Below are positions 18,783 through 27,347 of a stretch of DNA of 64,000 bases, piece after piece. The notes under the pieces were generated by a model. It was not told the DNA's origin and searched no databases. It saw nothing but the letters and a program-made list of their open reading frames with translations. Position 1 is the first letter of the stretch. Every line of letters starts with the position of its first letter. Source of the stretch: Paenibacillus sp. SZ31 (GTDB lineage Bacteria; Bacillota; Bacilli; Paenibacillales; Paenibacillaceae); the NCBI RefSeq assembly GCF_012912005.1, contig NZ_JABBEA010000006.1, positions 124,001 to 188,000 of the forward strand, written 5' to 3'. A program made the position numbers and the translations under genes.

Positions 18783-19619
18783 TCATGCTCTGCCCGCCTT
18801 CCGGCTCCAACGCTGCAAGGAATTAATGATCAGCAGCAGGATGAAAGAAACCAGAAGCAGCAGCAAAGCTACAGCTGTAGCGCCTGCATAATCGAACTGC
18901 TCCAGCTTGGCCATGATCAGCAAGGGGGCAATCTCCGTTTTCATCGGCATATTGCCTGAGATAAACACAACGGAGCCATATTCACCGATGCCCCGGGCAA
19001 AGGCCAGAGCAAACCCCGTCAGCAGCGGTGGGATCAGATCCCGCAGCAGAATGGTACGAAATATCCGCCATCTCCCTGCTCCCAGTGTGGCAGCCGCCTC
19101 TTCCACTTCTGCCTCCAGCTCTTCCAACACCGGTTGCACCGTACGAACCACGAACGGAATTCCGATAAACATCAGCGCCAGCGTAATCCCGGCCTGTGAA
19201 TAGGCCAGCTTAATGCCCAAAGGCTCTACGAACTGTCCAATCCAGCCATTGCCGGCATAGATCGCTGTAAGGGCAACCCCTGCTACTGCCGTCGGCAAGG
19301 CAAAAGGCAGATCAATGACCGCATCAAACAGCCTTTTGCCAGGAAACTCATACCGAACAAGCACCCATGCCAGGAGTAACCCCAGCACGAGATCAATCAG
19401 GGCCGCTGCACCTGCGGTCAGGAAGCTGACCTGGAAAGAAGCCAGCACCCTGGGATTGGTCGCAACCTCAATCATGGTTGCCCACGTCAGCCCTGTTGAG
19501 TTAAACAACAGGGCAGCCAATGGAATAAGTACAACCAGGCTTAGGTAGAACACACTGTAACCCATCGTTAATCCGAATCCCGGCAATGTGCGTCTCCGCG
19601 CCACCATCACCTTGCTCAT
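18783..19619 (-). CDS. cysT: Sulfate ABC transporter permease CysT
   Basis: First permease subunit of the sulfate/thiosulfate importer, 278 residues, six predicted membrane segments. Recognisable parts are the N-terminal GYSVFYLSLVVLIPLAALL, VLVRYEFPGKRLFDAVIDLP, the ATPase-contact loop VEEAAATLGAGRWRIFRTIL and the ARGIGEYGSVVFISGNMPMK segment, which is diagnostic for CysT (CysU). The ribosome site GAGAGGA is 9 bases upstream. It sits between the sulfate-binding protein gene and cysW, and together the two proteins would form the membrane channel. Confidence 0.94.
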   Translation of the reverse strand: MSKVMVARRRTLPGFGLTMGYSVFYLSLVVLIPLAALLFNSTGLTWATMIEVATNPRVLASFQVSFLTAGAAALIDLVLGLLLAWVLVRYEFPGKRLFDAVIDLPFALPTAVAGVALTAIYAGNGWIGQFVEPLGIKLAYSQAGITLALMFIGIPFVVRTVQPVLEELEAEVEEAAATLGAGRWRIFRTILLRDLIPPLLTGFALAFARGIGEYGSVVFISGNMPMKTEIAPLLIMAKLEQFDYAGATAVALLLLLVSFILLLIINSLQRWSRKAGRA

Positions 19620-19706
19620 GTACGTTCATCCTCTCTGCCTTCAGCCGGTAAGGCTGGTTGGCCGCTCACAGCGCGATTGATCGGGTGTTCATTGAACAGA
19701 GCAACC

Positions 19707-20786
19707 TTAGCTGCCTGGAACATAGATCTGGTCGAAGATACCACCGTCATTGAAATGTTTGGCCTGAGTATCCCGCCATGTACCGAATATGTCTTTCAAT
19801 GTGAACAGTTCAAGCGCCGGGAACTGATCCTTGAATTTTTCCTCCACGCTGTCCAGCGTTGGACGGTAATAATTTTCAGCAGCAATCGTCTGTCCTTCTT
19901 CACTGTACAAATATTTCAGATAGGCATCCGCTACATCGCGAGTTCCCTTTTTGTCTGCATTTTTGTCCACAATCGCAACGGGTGGTTCAGCCAAGATACT
20001 AACCGAAGGCACGACAATATCGAATTTGTCCGGACCCAGCTCTTTTACCGATAAGAAAGCTTCATTCTCCCAGGCAAGCAGCACATCACCAATGCCACGT
20101 TCAACAAACGTCGTCGTAGATCCGCGAGCACCCGAATCCAGCACAGGCGCATGCTTGAACAATTCTCCAACGAATTCCTTCGCTTTCTCTTCATCATTGT
20201 TGTTATGCTTCAATGCATATCCCCATGCCGCCAAATAGTTCCAACGTGCTCCGCCTGACGTTTTGGGGTTCGGGGTGATGACCTCGATATCTCCTTTAAT
20301 CAGATCATCCCAGTCTTTGATGCCTTTTGGATTGCCTTTACGTACAAGGAATACAATCGTAGAGGTATACGGAGAGCTGTTATGCTCGTATTTATCTTGC
20401 CAGCCTTCGTTAATTAGACCTCTATCTTCAATCGCATCAATGTCATATCCCAATGCCAGCGTCACCACGTCCGCATCCAATCCGTCAATGACAGAACGGC
20501 TCTGTTTGCCCGATCCCCCGTGGGATTGTTTGATGGTCACTTCCTGGCCTTTCTCTTTCAACCAATGCGCCGCAAACGCTTTGTTATATTGCTCATAGAG
20601 TTCCCGTGTTGGATCATAGGAAACATTCAGCAGTTCGATGGCCTTGGCCCCTTCTGTACCGCCTTCCGCTCCCCCTGATGTTCCTGCTGCACTGGACCCA
20701 CCGCTATCCGATCCGCATGCTGCCAGTACCCCTGTTAACACCAGTGCCAGACCAACCAGAATACCCTTGTGAATTCTCTTTTTCAT
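19707..20786 (-). CDS. sbp: Sulfate-binding lipoprotein of the ABC importer
   Basis: Extracytoplasmic sulfate/thiosulfate binding protein, 359 residues. It begins [20 protein letters not shown] and has the lipobox LAAC. The family core is complete: [20 protein letters not shown], the [20 protein letters not shown] loop, [33 protein letters not shown] and [14 protein letters not shown], which include the anion-coordinating residues of Sbp/CysP. The open frame is longer upstream, but GGGGAG stands 9 bases before the ATG at 20786 and the signal peptide starts there. It is the first and probably most highly expressed gene of the sulfate operon, preceded by a leader with a terminator-like structure. 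Confidence 0.93.
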   Translation of the reverse strand: MKKRIHKGILVGLALVLTGVLAACGSDSGGSSAAGTSGGAEGGTEGAKAIELLNVSYDPTRELYEQYNKAFAAHWLKEKGQEVTIKQSHGGSGKQSRSVIDGLDADVVTLALGYDIDAIEDRGLINEGWQDKYEHNSSPYTSTIVFLVRKGNPKGIKDWDDLIKGDIEVITPNPKTSGGARWNYLAAWGYALKHNNNDEEKAKEFVGELFKHAPVLDSGARGSTTTFVERGIGDVLLAWENEAFLSVKELGPDKFDIVVPSVSILAEPPVAIVDKNADKKGTRDVADAYLKYLYSEEGQTIAAENYYRPTLDSVEEKFKDQFPALELFTLKDIFGTWRDTQAKHFNDGGIFDQIYVPGS

Positions 20787-20852
20787 TAATAACACTCCCC
20801 CGATATAGATCTGCATGACTACCTCAGGCCGGCTGAACAGGATGGAACGCCC

Positions 20853-20966
20853 CATTAAAAACAAGAAGACGGAGGAACCCCCGCGCACTTCTCCCCATAA
20901 AGTCATGCCGGCTTAAGGCCGTGCATGCTCCATCTGGAAAGGATGCGCTGCGGTGTTCCTCCGTCT
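20853..20966 (-). promoter_or_regulatory. Structured leader with terminator (attenuator candidate) before sbp
   Basis: On the minus strand a perfect 12-bp stem, AGACGGAGGAAC (20966-20955) with GTTCCTCCGTCT (20878-20867), is followed by TCTTGTTTTT. About 76 bases lie between the arms, including a second hairpin CATGCACGGC-CTTAA-GCCGGCATG. It sits about 80 bases upstream of the sbp ATG and downstream of the likely promoter, so it would stop transcription inside the leader unless regulated. I do not recognise a SAM riboswitch or T-box. A palindrome TATACGTATA at 21081-21090 lies in the probable promoter region. The gap 20967-21156 contains no gene. Confidence 0.6.
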
Positions 20967-21156
20967 ATACGGTGAGAACGTTATTCTGTTCAGGTTGCAT
21001 TGTTGCATGTGTCTGTAAAATGACCGCTTTCACATTGAAAACAGATTCATTTTTATTATTCCTACCTGTTTAGTAAGTTATATACGTATAATAAAGGCAG
21101 TCTATATACCTGTCAAACGTTTTTTCCGATTTTTACCGTATTTCTGCGCTATTGGC

Positions 21157-21195
21157 AAAAAAAGAGGAACAACGAACCATCGTCCGTTGTTCCCT
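21157..21195 (-). terminator. Rho-independent terminator after the rhamnogalacturonan lyase gene
   Basis: Minus strand AGGGAACAACG with CGTTGTTCCTC around a 10-base loop, then seven T. It shields the sulfate leader from the upstream lyase gene. Confidence 0.88.
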
Positions 21196-21266
21196 TCAGC
21201 GAATTCCATACTTCGCTGTCTATTGTAAATATGAACGGAATTGGACCGCCATGCCTGGTCCATTCC

Positions 21267-23144
21267 TCATCTGCCTGCATACCGGATGTTGGGTACCGGT
21301 GGTGTGCTCATGCCTTCTCCCAGATAGAAGCCAGTGTGCGGTGGTTGATTGTAGGCTACATTTTGCCAAGCGACGCCAAGACGGTACACCGGATCATGCA
21401 TCAGCGTATAGATGCGTTTGTCCGTAACTGCTGTTGTCGTATAGATCCTCAGCGCCGAACTGTCATTCGTCCGCCACACCACTTCCTCTCTCCAGTCCCC
21501 GAACAGGTCAGCCTGCAGATTCGGTGTAGACTTGGTTCCGTTATTGGAAGAAACGCCGGATGCAGTGAGCAGGTTCACTGTTGTGCTATTGGCATAATTC
21601 CACTTGTCGATTCGGTTGCTGTCCAGCAGTTCACGGAGCAGGTCACCATCCCACCAGATCCCAAAATTCGTGGAGGAAGGCAGGGTTGTCCCGATTTTCT
21701 GCCCTTTGGCTGTATACAGACTGCCGTCTGCCCACACTTCAGCACCTTTATATCTTGGATCAATATCTGCCGCCATGCCGCGTCCAATATCCTTCGTTGT
21801 TTTGACACCCCAGATTAACTGGCCTGTACCTGCATCACGGAACTCTACTCCCGCATTAGATGGTGTCTCATGAACCTGAAACACCTCAAGTCCAGGGCGG
21901 TCCGGGTCCAGGTCACTCAGATGCATGGCATCGCCATGATGAAGTCCTGTCGTGTACAATCCTTGCCCGTTATCATCTACCGCCATGGCGCCATAGACGA
22001 TCTCATCCTTCCCGTCCCCATCCACGTCCGCCACGCTCAGATTATGATTGCCCTGCCCGGCATAGCCCGAGTTACCGGAGGTATTGGAATCAAACGTCCA
22101 TTGCTTGGTCAGCTGTCCGTTACGCCAGTTATAAGCCACGAGCACTGTGCGGGTATAGTACCCACGCGCCATGACCAGACTTGGCCGCTCCCCATCCAGA
22201 TAAGCAATGGCAGCAAGGAATCGGTCCACCCGGTTGCCGTAGTTATCCCCCCAACTGGATACATTGCCACGCGCCGGTTCGTAGTTCACTGTGGAGAGTG
22301 CTTTGCCAGTCTGTCCATTGAAGACCGTCAGGAATTCGGGACCAGACAACACATAACCGCTGGAATTGCGGTAATCCTTGCTTGCATCCCCGATGACCAC
22401 GCCAGTGCCATCCTTGGTGCCATCGGCTGTTTTCATCGCGACCTCGGCTTTGCCGTCACCGTCGAGATCGTACACCATGAACTGGGTGTAGTGAGCACCC
22501 GCACGGATATTTTTGCCCAGACTAATCCGCCAGAGGCGTGTTCCGTTTAATTTGTAGGCATCGATAAACACTTCCCCGGTATAACCGCTCTGAGAGTTAT
22601 CTTTGGAGTTGGAAGGGTCCCACTTCACAATCAATTCATACTCACCATCACCATCCAGGTCACCTGCACTGGCATCGTTGGCACTGTAGGTGTAGGCTAC
22701 TCCATCGGGCGTTGTCCCACCTGCGGGTACACTGAGCGGTACAGATAGATAGTTATTACCCCATACGCTTGCTACCGCTGAAGCAGCCTGCTCCGTTCCA
22801 CTCACGACAGCGCGAACCGTATATTTGGAACTGCTTGTCCCGCTTGCATCCTGAAGGTTGGTGCTGTTTGTTATGGGCGTAGCGTTCACCTTGGTTCCAT
22901 CCCGATAGACGTTAAACGATACATTCGATCCTTCCGTTCCCAGAAGCCGCCAACTGACAAACACACCTGCCCCGGTCTTCACAGCCACCACACCGCGATC
23001 CAGATATTCCATCTGCCTTGCTCCCGCTGCATGTGTTACTGACGGGTTGCCCAATCCAAGCGAAGTGACCAGTAACGCGGAACTCAGCAGCGATACTCCG
23101 GCTGTACGTAATGTGCGCTTCCACAATGATGATCGATTTCCCAT
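21267..23144 (-). CDS. Secreted rhamnogalacturonan lyase, polysaccharide lyase family 11
   Basis: A YesW/YesX-type endo- or exo-acting lyase of about 625 residues that cleaves the rhamnogalacturonan I backbone of pectin by beta-elimination. The signal peptide ends at VTHAAG. The catalytic eight-bladed propeller starts at MEYLDRGVVAVKTGAGVFVS and carries the repeated calcium loops of the family: DLDGDGEYELIVKWDPSN, DLDGDGKAEVAMKTADG and DVDGDGKDEIVYGAM, then GNHNLSVADV, TGLHHGDAMHLSDLDPDRPG and LFGDWREEVVWR. The family's usual length is about 600 residues. The GGGGAGG lies 9 bases before the ATG at 23144; the longer frame would start inside that site. A cre-like site upstream suggests carbon catabolite control. 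Confidence 0.93.
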   Translation of the reverse strand: MGNRSSLWKRTLRTAGVSLLSSALLVTSLGLGNPSVTHAAGARQMEYLDRGVVAVKTGAGVFVSWRLLGTEGSNVSFNVYRDGTKVNATPITNSTNLQDASGTSSSKYTVRAVVSGTEQAASAVASVWGNNYLSVPLSVPAGGTTPDGVAYTYSANDASAGDLDGDGEYELIVKWDPSNSKDNSQSGYTGEVFIDAYKLNGTRLWRISLGKNIRAGAHYTQFMVYDLDGDGKAEVAMKTADGTKDGTGVVIGDASKDYRNSSGYVLSGPEFLTVFNGQTGKALSTVNYEPARGNVSSWGDNYGNRVDRFLAAIAYLDGERPSLVMARGYYTRTVLVAYNWRNGQLTKQWTFDSNTSGNSGYAGQGNHNLSVADVDGDGKDEIVYGAMAVDDNGQGLYTTGLHHGDAMHLSDLDPDRPGLEVFQVHETPSNAGVEFRDAGTGQLIWGVKTTKDIGRGMAADIDPRYKGAEVWADGSLYTAKGQKIGTTLPSSTNFGIWWDGDLLRELLDSNRIDKWNYANSTTVNLLTASGVSSNNGTKSTPNLQADLFGDWREEVVWRTNDSSALRIYTTTAVTDKRIYTLMHDPVYRLGVAWQNVAYNQPPHTGFYLGEGMSTPPVPNIRYAGR

Positions 23145-23203
23145 AAACAATTGCCTCCCCAATTGTATTGGTAAGCCCGATGCCCTTGTAGCGCCATCTT
23201 ATA

Positions 23204-23217
23204 TGTAAGCGCTTTAA
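23204..23217 (-). promoter_or_regulatory. Candidate CcpA cre site upstream of the rhamnogalacturonan lyase gene
   Basis: TGTAAGCGCTTTAA matches 13 of 14 positions of the cre consensus and lies 60 bases before the start codon, a typical position for carbon catabolite repression of a secreted polysaccharide lyase. Confidence 0.6.
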
Positions 23218-23287
23218 TATATTCATTTTAAATTAAACATATAATTCCATCTATAGGTCTAATTTAGTAATTAAATGGTTCGTACAT

Positions 23288-23315
23288 AAAAAAGCCGAAG
23301 GATTTCTCCTCCGAC
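23288..23315 (-). terminator. Rho-independent terminator after the regulator/peptide pair
   Basis: Minus strand GTCGGAGGA-GAAA-TCCTTCGGC, 9 pairs with two G-T wobbles, followed by six T. It lies 29 bases after the stop of the small peptide gene, so regulator and peptide share a 3' end. Confidence 0.85.
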
Positions 23316-23343
23316 TTCGTTCTCTTTTGAATGAATTCATAAT

Positions 23344-23445
23344 TTACACTCCGCCTGCTCCGTGGCCCATTAAGGCATAAATGATTGGGCAGATTGTAAC
23401 TGTAACACTAAAAATGGTTAGCAACAAAGACGTTTTTTTTCGCAT
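23344..23445 (-). CDS. AloP-like secreted signalling pro-peptide, 33 residues
   Basis: A short gene that overlaps the last 38 bases of the regulator gene in another frame. The product has a basic start (MRKK), a hydrophobic stretch (TSLLLTIFSVTVTICPIIYA) and a short polar Gly-rich tail ending ALMGHGAGGV. This is the layout of exported pro-peptides of RRNPP systems (Phr, arbitrium, AloP): a Sec-type N-terminus, then a mature signal of five to ten residues at the very C-terminus. In the AloR/AloP family of Paenibacillus the peptide gene lies directly behind or overlapping the receptor gene, and His-Gly-rich tails occur (from memory). A GTGAGG is about 12 bases upstream of the ATG. The terminator follows directly. 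Expression is inferred. Confidence 0.68.
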   Translation of the reverse strand: MRKKTSLLLTIFSVTVTICPIIYALMGHGAGGV

Positions 23446-24814
23446 TGAGCCGTTGCACCTCACTTGATAAGGATTTGAATTTCTGTTTTGCTTCTGAATC
23501 AGCTTGATCTCTGTACTGCTCAAATAATGTCATACATGTAATAATATTTCGATCACTATTTATTTTAACTGACATTTGCAATCCTTCAAGAATAAGATTC
23601 ATTGCATCATTACGATCTCTCTTAAGTTGGTACATCCCCAGATCACTTAAAAACCGCGCATAACTTTCATTAATGATACGTTTATTATAATCGCCAAACT
23701 CAGTCTTGTAGGTACGTAGAGGCGTATGTTCGGAGAAGCGATTCAAAATGTCATCAATGTTCCAATCAAACTGATTGGCTGCCTGAATCATGTAACGTAA
23801 AGCTAAAAAAATCTCATCTGGATACTTCGAAATATAGTCCGCGTATTCGTGAACGATCTCCTTTTCTCCGGATAACATTCGATAAAGATAGGTATTAGCT
23901 GTAGCCCATTCCCCAAATTGTTGCTGTATGCGCTCCGATTCTTCATCCTGTTCCTGTAACCAGCCCTGTCCATATGCATACAACGATACAAACTCCAAAG
24001 CTTTTTTATAATCTCCATACTCCTCATACACTGTGGATCGAATCAACCAAGCATATAAAATATAAGTATAGAGTGGACGTTCGGTGTGATTTTCATGGTG
24101 TTCCTTTCGTCTAGAAAGGTGCTTAGACTCATAAAAAATCTTCGCCAACTTGTACATCTCTTGCGCTAAACCATCCACTTTATCCCATTTATGAACTGCC
24201 ATAAACACATGAATCAAATGTTTCAGCGCATCCAATTGGTAGCCCTCATCCAACCGGTCTACATAGGGCTCGAACAAGATAGCCGTCCTTAGATTGTCCT
24301 CCAAGTTTTCTCCTTGTCCAATTAAAAACAACCGATACTGACACATCGCAAGTCGTTCGGAATGCTGATATTTCTCGACTTCACTCACACTCTTATATAA
24401 CAATGCCGCCGCAGATCGCTGATTTCGTTCAAATAACTGTTCTGCCATCTCAAATAGTTCTGTCGCATAATCCAGGTCGTCCAGTAGCCGATGAAGAATC
24501 TGCTCAATGCAGTCCAGCCGATTCAGCTCCGCACTCAGGAGAATAAACGGTCTGATTCGCCGCATGGATACGGAATAAGCGAAACACTCTTCCACATAGT
24601 CGGCAAAAAAATGATCCGCTGCCACGCCCATTCCTGATGAGATCGCAATCAATTGACTCACGGATATCGGACGATTCCCATGTAAAATACGACTAATTGT
24701 GCCTGTATTAATGCCAGATCCTTCCGAGAATCGGGAGAGCGTCATGCTGTTCTTATCAATAAACTGGGTTAATTGCTCCCGAATTGAATTTGCAGGTTCC
24801 AAGGAAAGCACCAC
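23408..24814 (-). CDS. AloR-like peptide-sensing transcriptional regulator (RRNPP type)
   Basis: A 468-residue cytoplasmic protein with an XRE helix-turn-helix at about 10-70 (REQLTQFIDKNSMTLSRFSE, INTGTISRILHGNRPISVSQ) and a long all-helical C-terminal part that looks like degenerate TPR repeats (LFEMAEQLFERNQRSAAALL, YEEYGDYKKALEFVSLYAYG, LGMYQLKRDRNDAMNLILEG). This is the architecture of RRNPP receptors, which bind a re-imported peptide in the TPR groove. A 33-codon exported peptide gene overlaps its 3' end, which points to the AloR/AloP class described from Paenibacillus polymyxa; AimR-like arbitrium is less likely because no phage genes are near. Start uncertain: GTG at 24814 or 24811, or TTG at 24802. 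A consensus promoter with a palindrome lies upstream. Confidence 0.75.
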   Translation of the reverse strand: MVLSLEPANSIREQLTQFIDKNSMTLSRFSEGSGINTGTISRILHGNRPISVSQLIAISSGMGVAADHFFADYVEECFAYSVSMRRIRPFILLSAELNRLDCIEQILHRLLDDLDYATELFEMAEQLFERNQRSAAALLYKSVSEVEKYQHSERLAMCQYRLFLIGQGENLEDNLRTAILFEPYVDRLDEGYQLDALKHLIHVFMAVHKWDKVDGLAQEMYKLAKIFYESKHLSRRKEHHENHTERPLYTYILYAWLIRSTVYEEYGDYKKALEFVSLYAYGQGWLQEQDEESERIQQQFGEWATANTYLYRMLSGEKEIVHEYADYISKYPDEIFLALRYMIQAANQFDWNIDDILNRFSEHTPLRTYKTEFGDYNKRIINESYARFLSDLGMYQLKRDRNDAMNLILEGLQMSVKINSDRNIITCMTLFEQYRDQADSEAKQKFKSLSSEVQRLNAKKNVFVANHF

Positions 24815-24860
24815 CCTTCGTGCAACATCCAGATTTTAGGTTTTATCACCATATATTCTG

Positions 24861-24889
24861 ATCATAATGAACGTTCGAACGATGGTCAA
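24861..24889 (-). promoter_or_regulatory. Sigma-A promoter with palindromic operator for the AloR-like gene
   Basis: Minus strand TTGACC (24889-24884), a 17-base spacer and TATGAT (24866-24861). The spacer contains the 10-bp palindrome CGTTCGAACG (24872-24881), a good place for a repressor; autoregulation by the AloR-like protein is an inference. Confidence 0.7.
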
Positions 24890-24941
24890 TAAAAAAATGT
24901 GATAATTGCCACTATTTTCAAGTTAATCATATAAAAAGACT

Positions 24942-24986
24942 AAAAAAAGCTGTAAAACCATGTGTTTCTCCATGATTTCACAGCTT
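24942..24986 (-). terminator. Rho-independent terminator after the lactonase gene
   Basis: Minus strand AAGCTGTGAAATCATGG pairs with CCATGGTTTTACAGCTT with a small internal mismatch, followed by seven T. Confidence 0.85.
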
Positions 24987-25038
24987 CTGGAACACTTTTC
25001 AGATGTAATATTCCACGTTAACTTCACCGTATTACAAC

Positions 25039-26094
25039 TTATACCACAGGTGCAATACATACCGGACGAGGTAGTTCCAGCTTGAACCCGTTATGCGTCA
25101 GACGTCCGTCTTCTTCACTGATCTGGAAACTTACGAGGTTATTGCTGTCCTGATTCGCCACCAATAGAATCCCCCCAGGCAAAATATTGAAGTTACGCGG
25201 TGTCTGCCCAATCGTAGACGTCCACTCTACGGCTTCCAACTCACCGCTCTCCTGATCAATATGATAGAGCACGATGCTGTCATCTCCCCGATTGGATGCA
25301 TACAGGAAACGACCACATGGAGATACACGGATGTCCGCAGCCGTACCCTCTCCTTTATGCCCTTCTGGAAGTGTCGAGATGTGCTGCACCGTAGTAAACT
25401 CCCCTCTACGCTCATCGTACAGGAATGCTGTAACCGTGTTGTCCAATTCATTGATTACATAAGCCCACTTCGAGTTGGGATGAAATACAAGATGTCTTGG
25501 CCCTGCGCCTGCTGGCTGATCCGTTTCACGATGGGTAACCAGACGTCCTTCTTCCAAGCGATACACAATGATCTGATCCAGACCGAGGTCACATACGACA
25601 GCATACTGTCCGGACGGATCTGGCTGAATGGAGTGTGCATGCGGCCCTTCCTGACGTTCTTCGTGAATTCCACTTCCCGTGTGTTCCACCCATGCACTCA
25701 TCTCACCGAGCGTACCCTGATCGCCTACCGGGAATACATTGACACTGCCACTGCTATAATTGGATGTGAATACCCACTGACCATCCTTGGAGACAGACAC
25801 ATAACATGGAGAAGCCCCTCTGGTCTGCTTTCGATCCATTAAGTGCAGTTCACTCGTTGCTGCATCTCTGCGATAGACCAGCACCTCTCCCTCGTCCGTC
25901 TCACTCGCCACATACAGACAGTTTCCATCCGGGCATAACGCCAGATAAGAAGGATTACTTACACCCTCCATGTGATTGACGATTCGCATCTCTCCTGTAT
26001 CCGCATTCAATGCACATAGGAATATTCCTGGTTCATCTGCTGAAGCATACGTACCTGTATAGAAAAGCGTTTCCTGGGTTGTGACTGTTTCCAT
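25039..26094 (-). CDS. Lactonase family beta-propeller protein (YkgB-like)
   Basis: A 351-residue seven-bladed beta-propeller of the 6-phosphogluconolactonase (YbhE/YkgB) family, which hydrolyses 6-phosphogluconolactone in the pentose phosphate route; some members act on other lactones. Typical segments are LFYTGTYASADEPGIFLCAL, NPSYLALCPDGNCLYVASET, GPHAHSIQPDPSGQYAVVCD, LGLDQIIVYRL, GAGPRHLVFHPNSKWAYVIN and YASNRGDDSIVLYHID. No signal peptide is present, so it is cytoplasmic. GGGAGAG precedes the ATG. It is divergent from an AraC gene, which may regulate it. Confidence 0.87.
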   Translation of the reverse strand: METVTTQETLFYTGTYASADEPGIFLCALNADTGEMRIVNHMEGVSNPSYLALCPDGNCLYVASETDEGEVLVYRRDAATSELHLMDRKQTRGASPCYVSVSKDGQWVFTSNYSSGSVNVFPVGDQGTLGEMSAWVEHTGSGIHEERQEGPHAHSIQPDPSGQYAVVCDLGLDQIIVYRLEEGRLVTHRETDQPAGAGPRHLVFHPNSKWAYVINELDNTVTAFLYDERRGEFTTVQHISTLPEGHKGEGTAADIRVSPCGRFLYASNRGDDSIVLYHIDQESGELEAVEWTSTIGQTPRNFNILPGGILLVANQDSNNLVSFQISEEDGRLTHNGFKLELPRPVCIAPVV

Positions 26095-26277
26095 ATCTAA
26101 TCTCTCCCTTGTCCTATATATTCATTGGTCAGATTCTTCCCACTGGTATGTACTTACCCAATTCACGGGCAACTGCTTCACTTCCTGTAACGTGGCTTTC
26201 TAAATCGAGTACAACCTCGGTGAGCGCTCTCATATCTGTCATTGACTCTCTTATCCCCTCTCACCATAATACAAAGT

Positions 26278-27189
26278 ATGAGACCTAACAACAGACCTCC
26301 CCTACAGCGTAAATCTGACGGATTTCGTATGCAAAAACTCATTGTACTTCCGGACCCGCTGCTGCAAGAAGCTGCAGCTTATCCGGTCACGTCCGGATTA
26401 TATGTTACCGATATCGGTTACTTTCACGAAGCAGAGCATCATTACCGTGACCGTCCCGAAGGTTGTGAATCACACATTCTCATGTACTGTGCCGAAGGCA
26501 CAGGCTGGTATACGATGGATGGCGGCAAGACATATGATGTCCGCCCGGGAAACCTCATCATATTGCCTGCACATGTTCCTCATGTGTACGGAGCCAACGC
26601 AGCCGAACCATGGAGCATCTTCTGGATTCATCTGCGCGGGGAACATGCTTTGTCCTACATAGAACCCTTGTTAACCCATCATATTTCTACCATGCCACCG
26701 GCTAAGGCTCAAAAATGGCTTGAGCTTTTCCATGAATGTTACGGCGCGCTAGAGACGGGTTACTCCATGCAGACGATGACATACGCCTCCCAGATTATCG
26801 GTTATATGCTTGGTATGCTCGCTTATGGGCCGGAGACGTCAGGAACAGATGGCGGGGTCATTAGTAGCAAACGTGCGGCTGAACAATCCGTTCAATATAT
26901 GCTGAAGCATCTGGAGAACGGAATCACTCTCAAGGAACTGGCGGCACACGCCCGGCTCTCTGTCCCCCATTACTCTCAGTTGTTCAAACAAGCTACAGGA
27001 CATTCGCCCATCGATTATTTCCTGCGGCTTAAGATCCAGCATTCGTGCCGCTATCTGGATTTTACCGATTGGACCGTGAAGCAGATCAGTTCCGAGCTTG
27101 GATTCAAGGACCCGTACTACTTCTCTCGTCTGTTTAGCAAAATGATGGGCCGTTCCCCCACGGATTATCGAAATAAATCCAAAGGTTAG
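26278..27189 (+). CDS. AraC family transcriptional regulator with cupin sensor domain
   Basis: A soluble one-component regulator of about 304 residues. The N-terminal half is an AraC-type cupin ligand domain (HYRDRPEGCESHILMYCAEG, GNLIILPAHVPHVYGA); the C-terminal half has the two helix-turn-helix units (NGITLKELAAHARLSVPHYS with QLFKQATGHSPIDYFLRL, and VKQISSELGFKDPYYFSRLF). Ligands of this class are mostly sugars or glycosides. No strong ribosome site marks the start: ATG 26278 and ATG 26329 are both possible, and the frame stays open back to 26242. It is divergent from the lactonase gene, 183 bases apart, which is its most likely local target. Confidence 0.86.
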   Translation: MRPNNRPPLQRKSDGFRMQKLIVLPDPLLQEAAAYPVTSGLYVTDIGYFHEAEHHYRDRPEGCESHILMYCAEGTGWYTMDGGKTYDVRPGNLIILPAHVPHVYGANAAEPWSIFWIHLRGEHALSYIEPLLTHHISTMPPAKAQKWLELFHECYGALETGYSMQTMTYASQIIGYMLGMLAYGPETSGTDGGVISSKRAAEQSVQYMLKHLENGITLKELAAHARLSVPHYSQLFKQATGHSPIDYFLRLKIQHSCRYLDFTDWTVKQISSELGFKDPYYFSRLFSKMMGRSPTDYRNKSKG

Positions 27190-27347
27190 AGGCAGTACCT
27201 TCACAGTGCTTCACTTCCCTCTTTCAGAATTGTTGTCGTCCATTCTATTGGGAAATTACAGCAACCTTTTGAACAGTAGGGTCGTCTATAGGGGCAAATA
27301 ACTTTTATATAAAGGGATCATTCCTGGAAAAGTGAGGCGAATTCGAA

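Noticed and set aside
20853..20966. SAM riboswitch or cysteine T-box before the sulfate operon
   Set aside because: Neither the S-box core nor the T-box sequence with a specifier loop could be found; left as an unassigned leader.
23408..24814. Phage arbitrium (AimR) identity for the peptide-sensing regulator
   Set aside because: The protein is longer than typical AimR and no integrase, AimX-like locus or other phage gene lies in the neighbourhood.
24867..24883. LexA box near GAACGTTCGAACG upstream of the AloR-like gene
   Set aside because: The SOS box needs GAAC-N4-GTTC in inverted order; here the halves are arranged as GTTCGAAC, so it does not fit.
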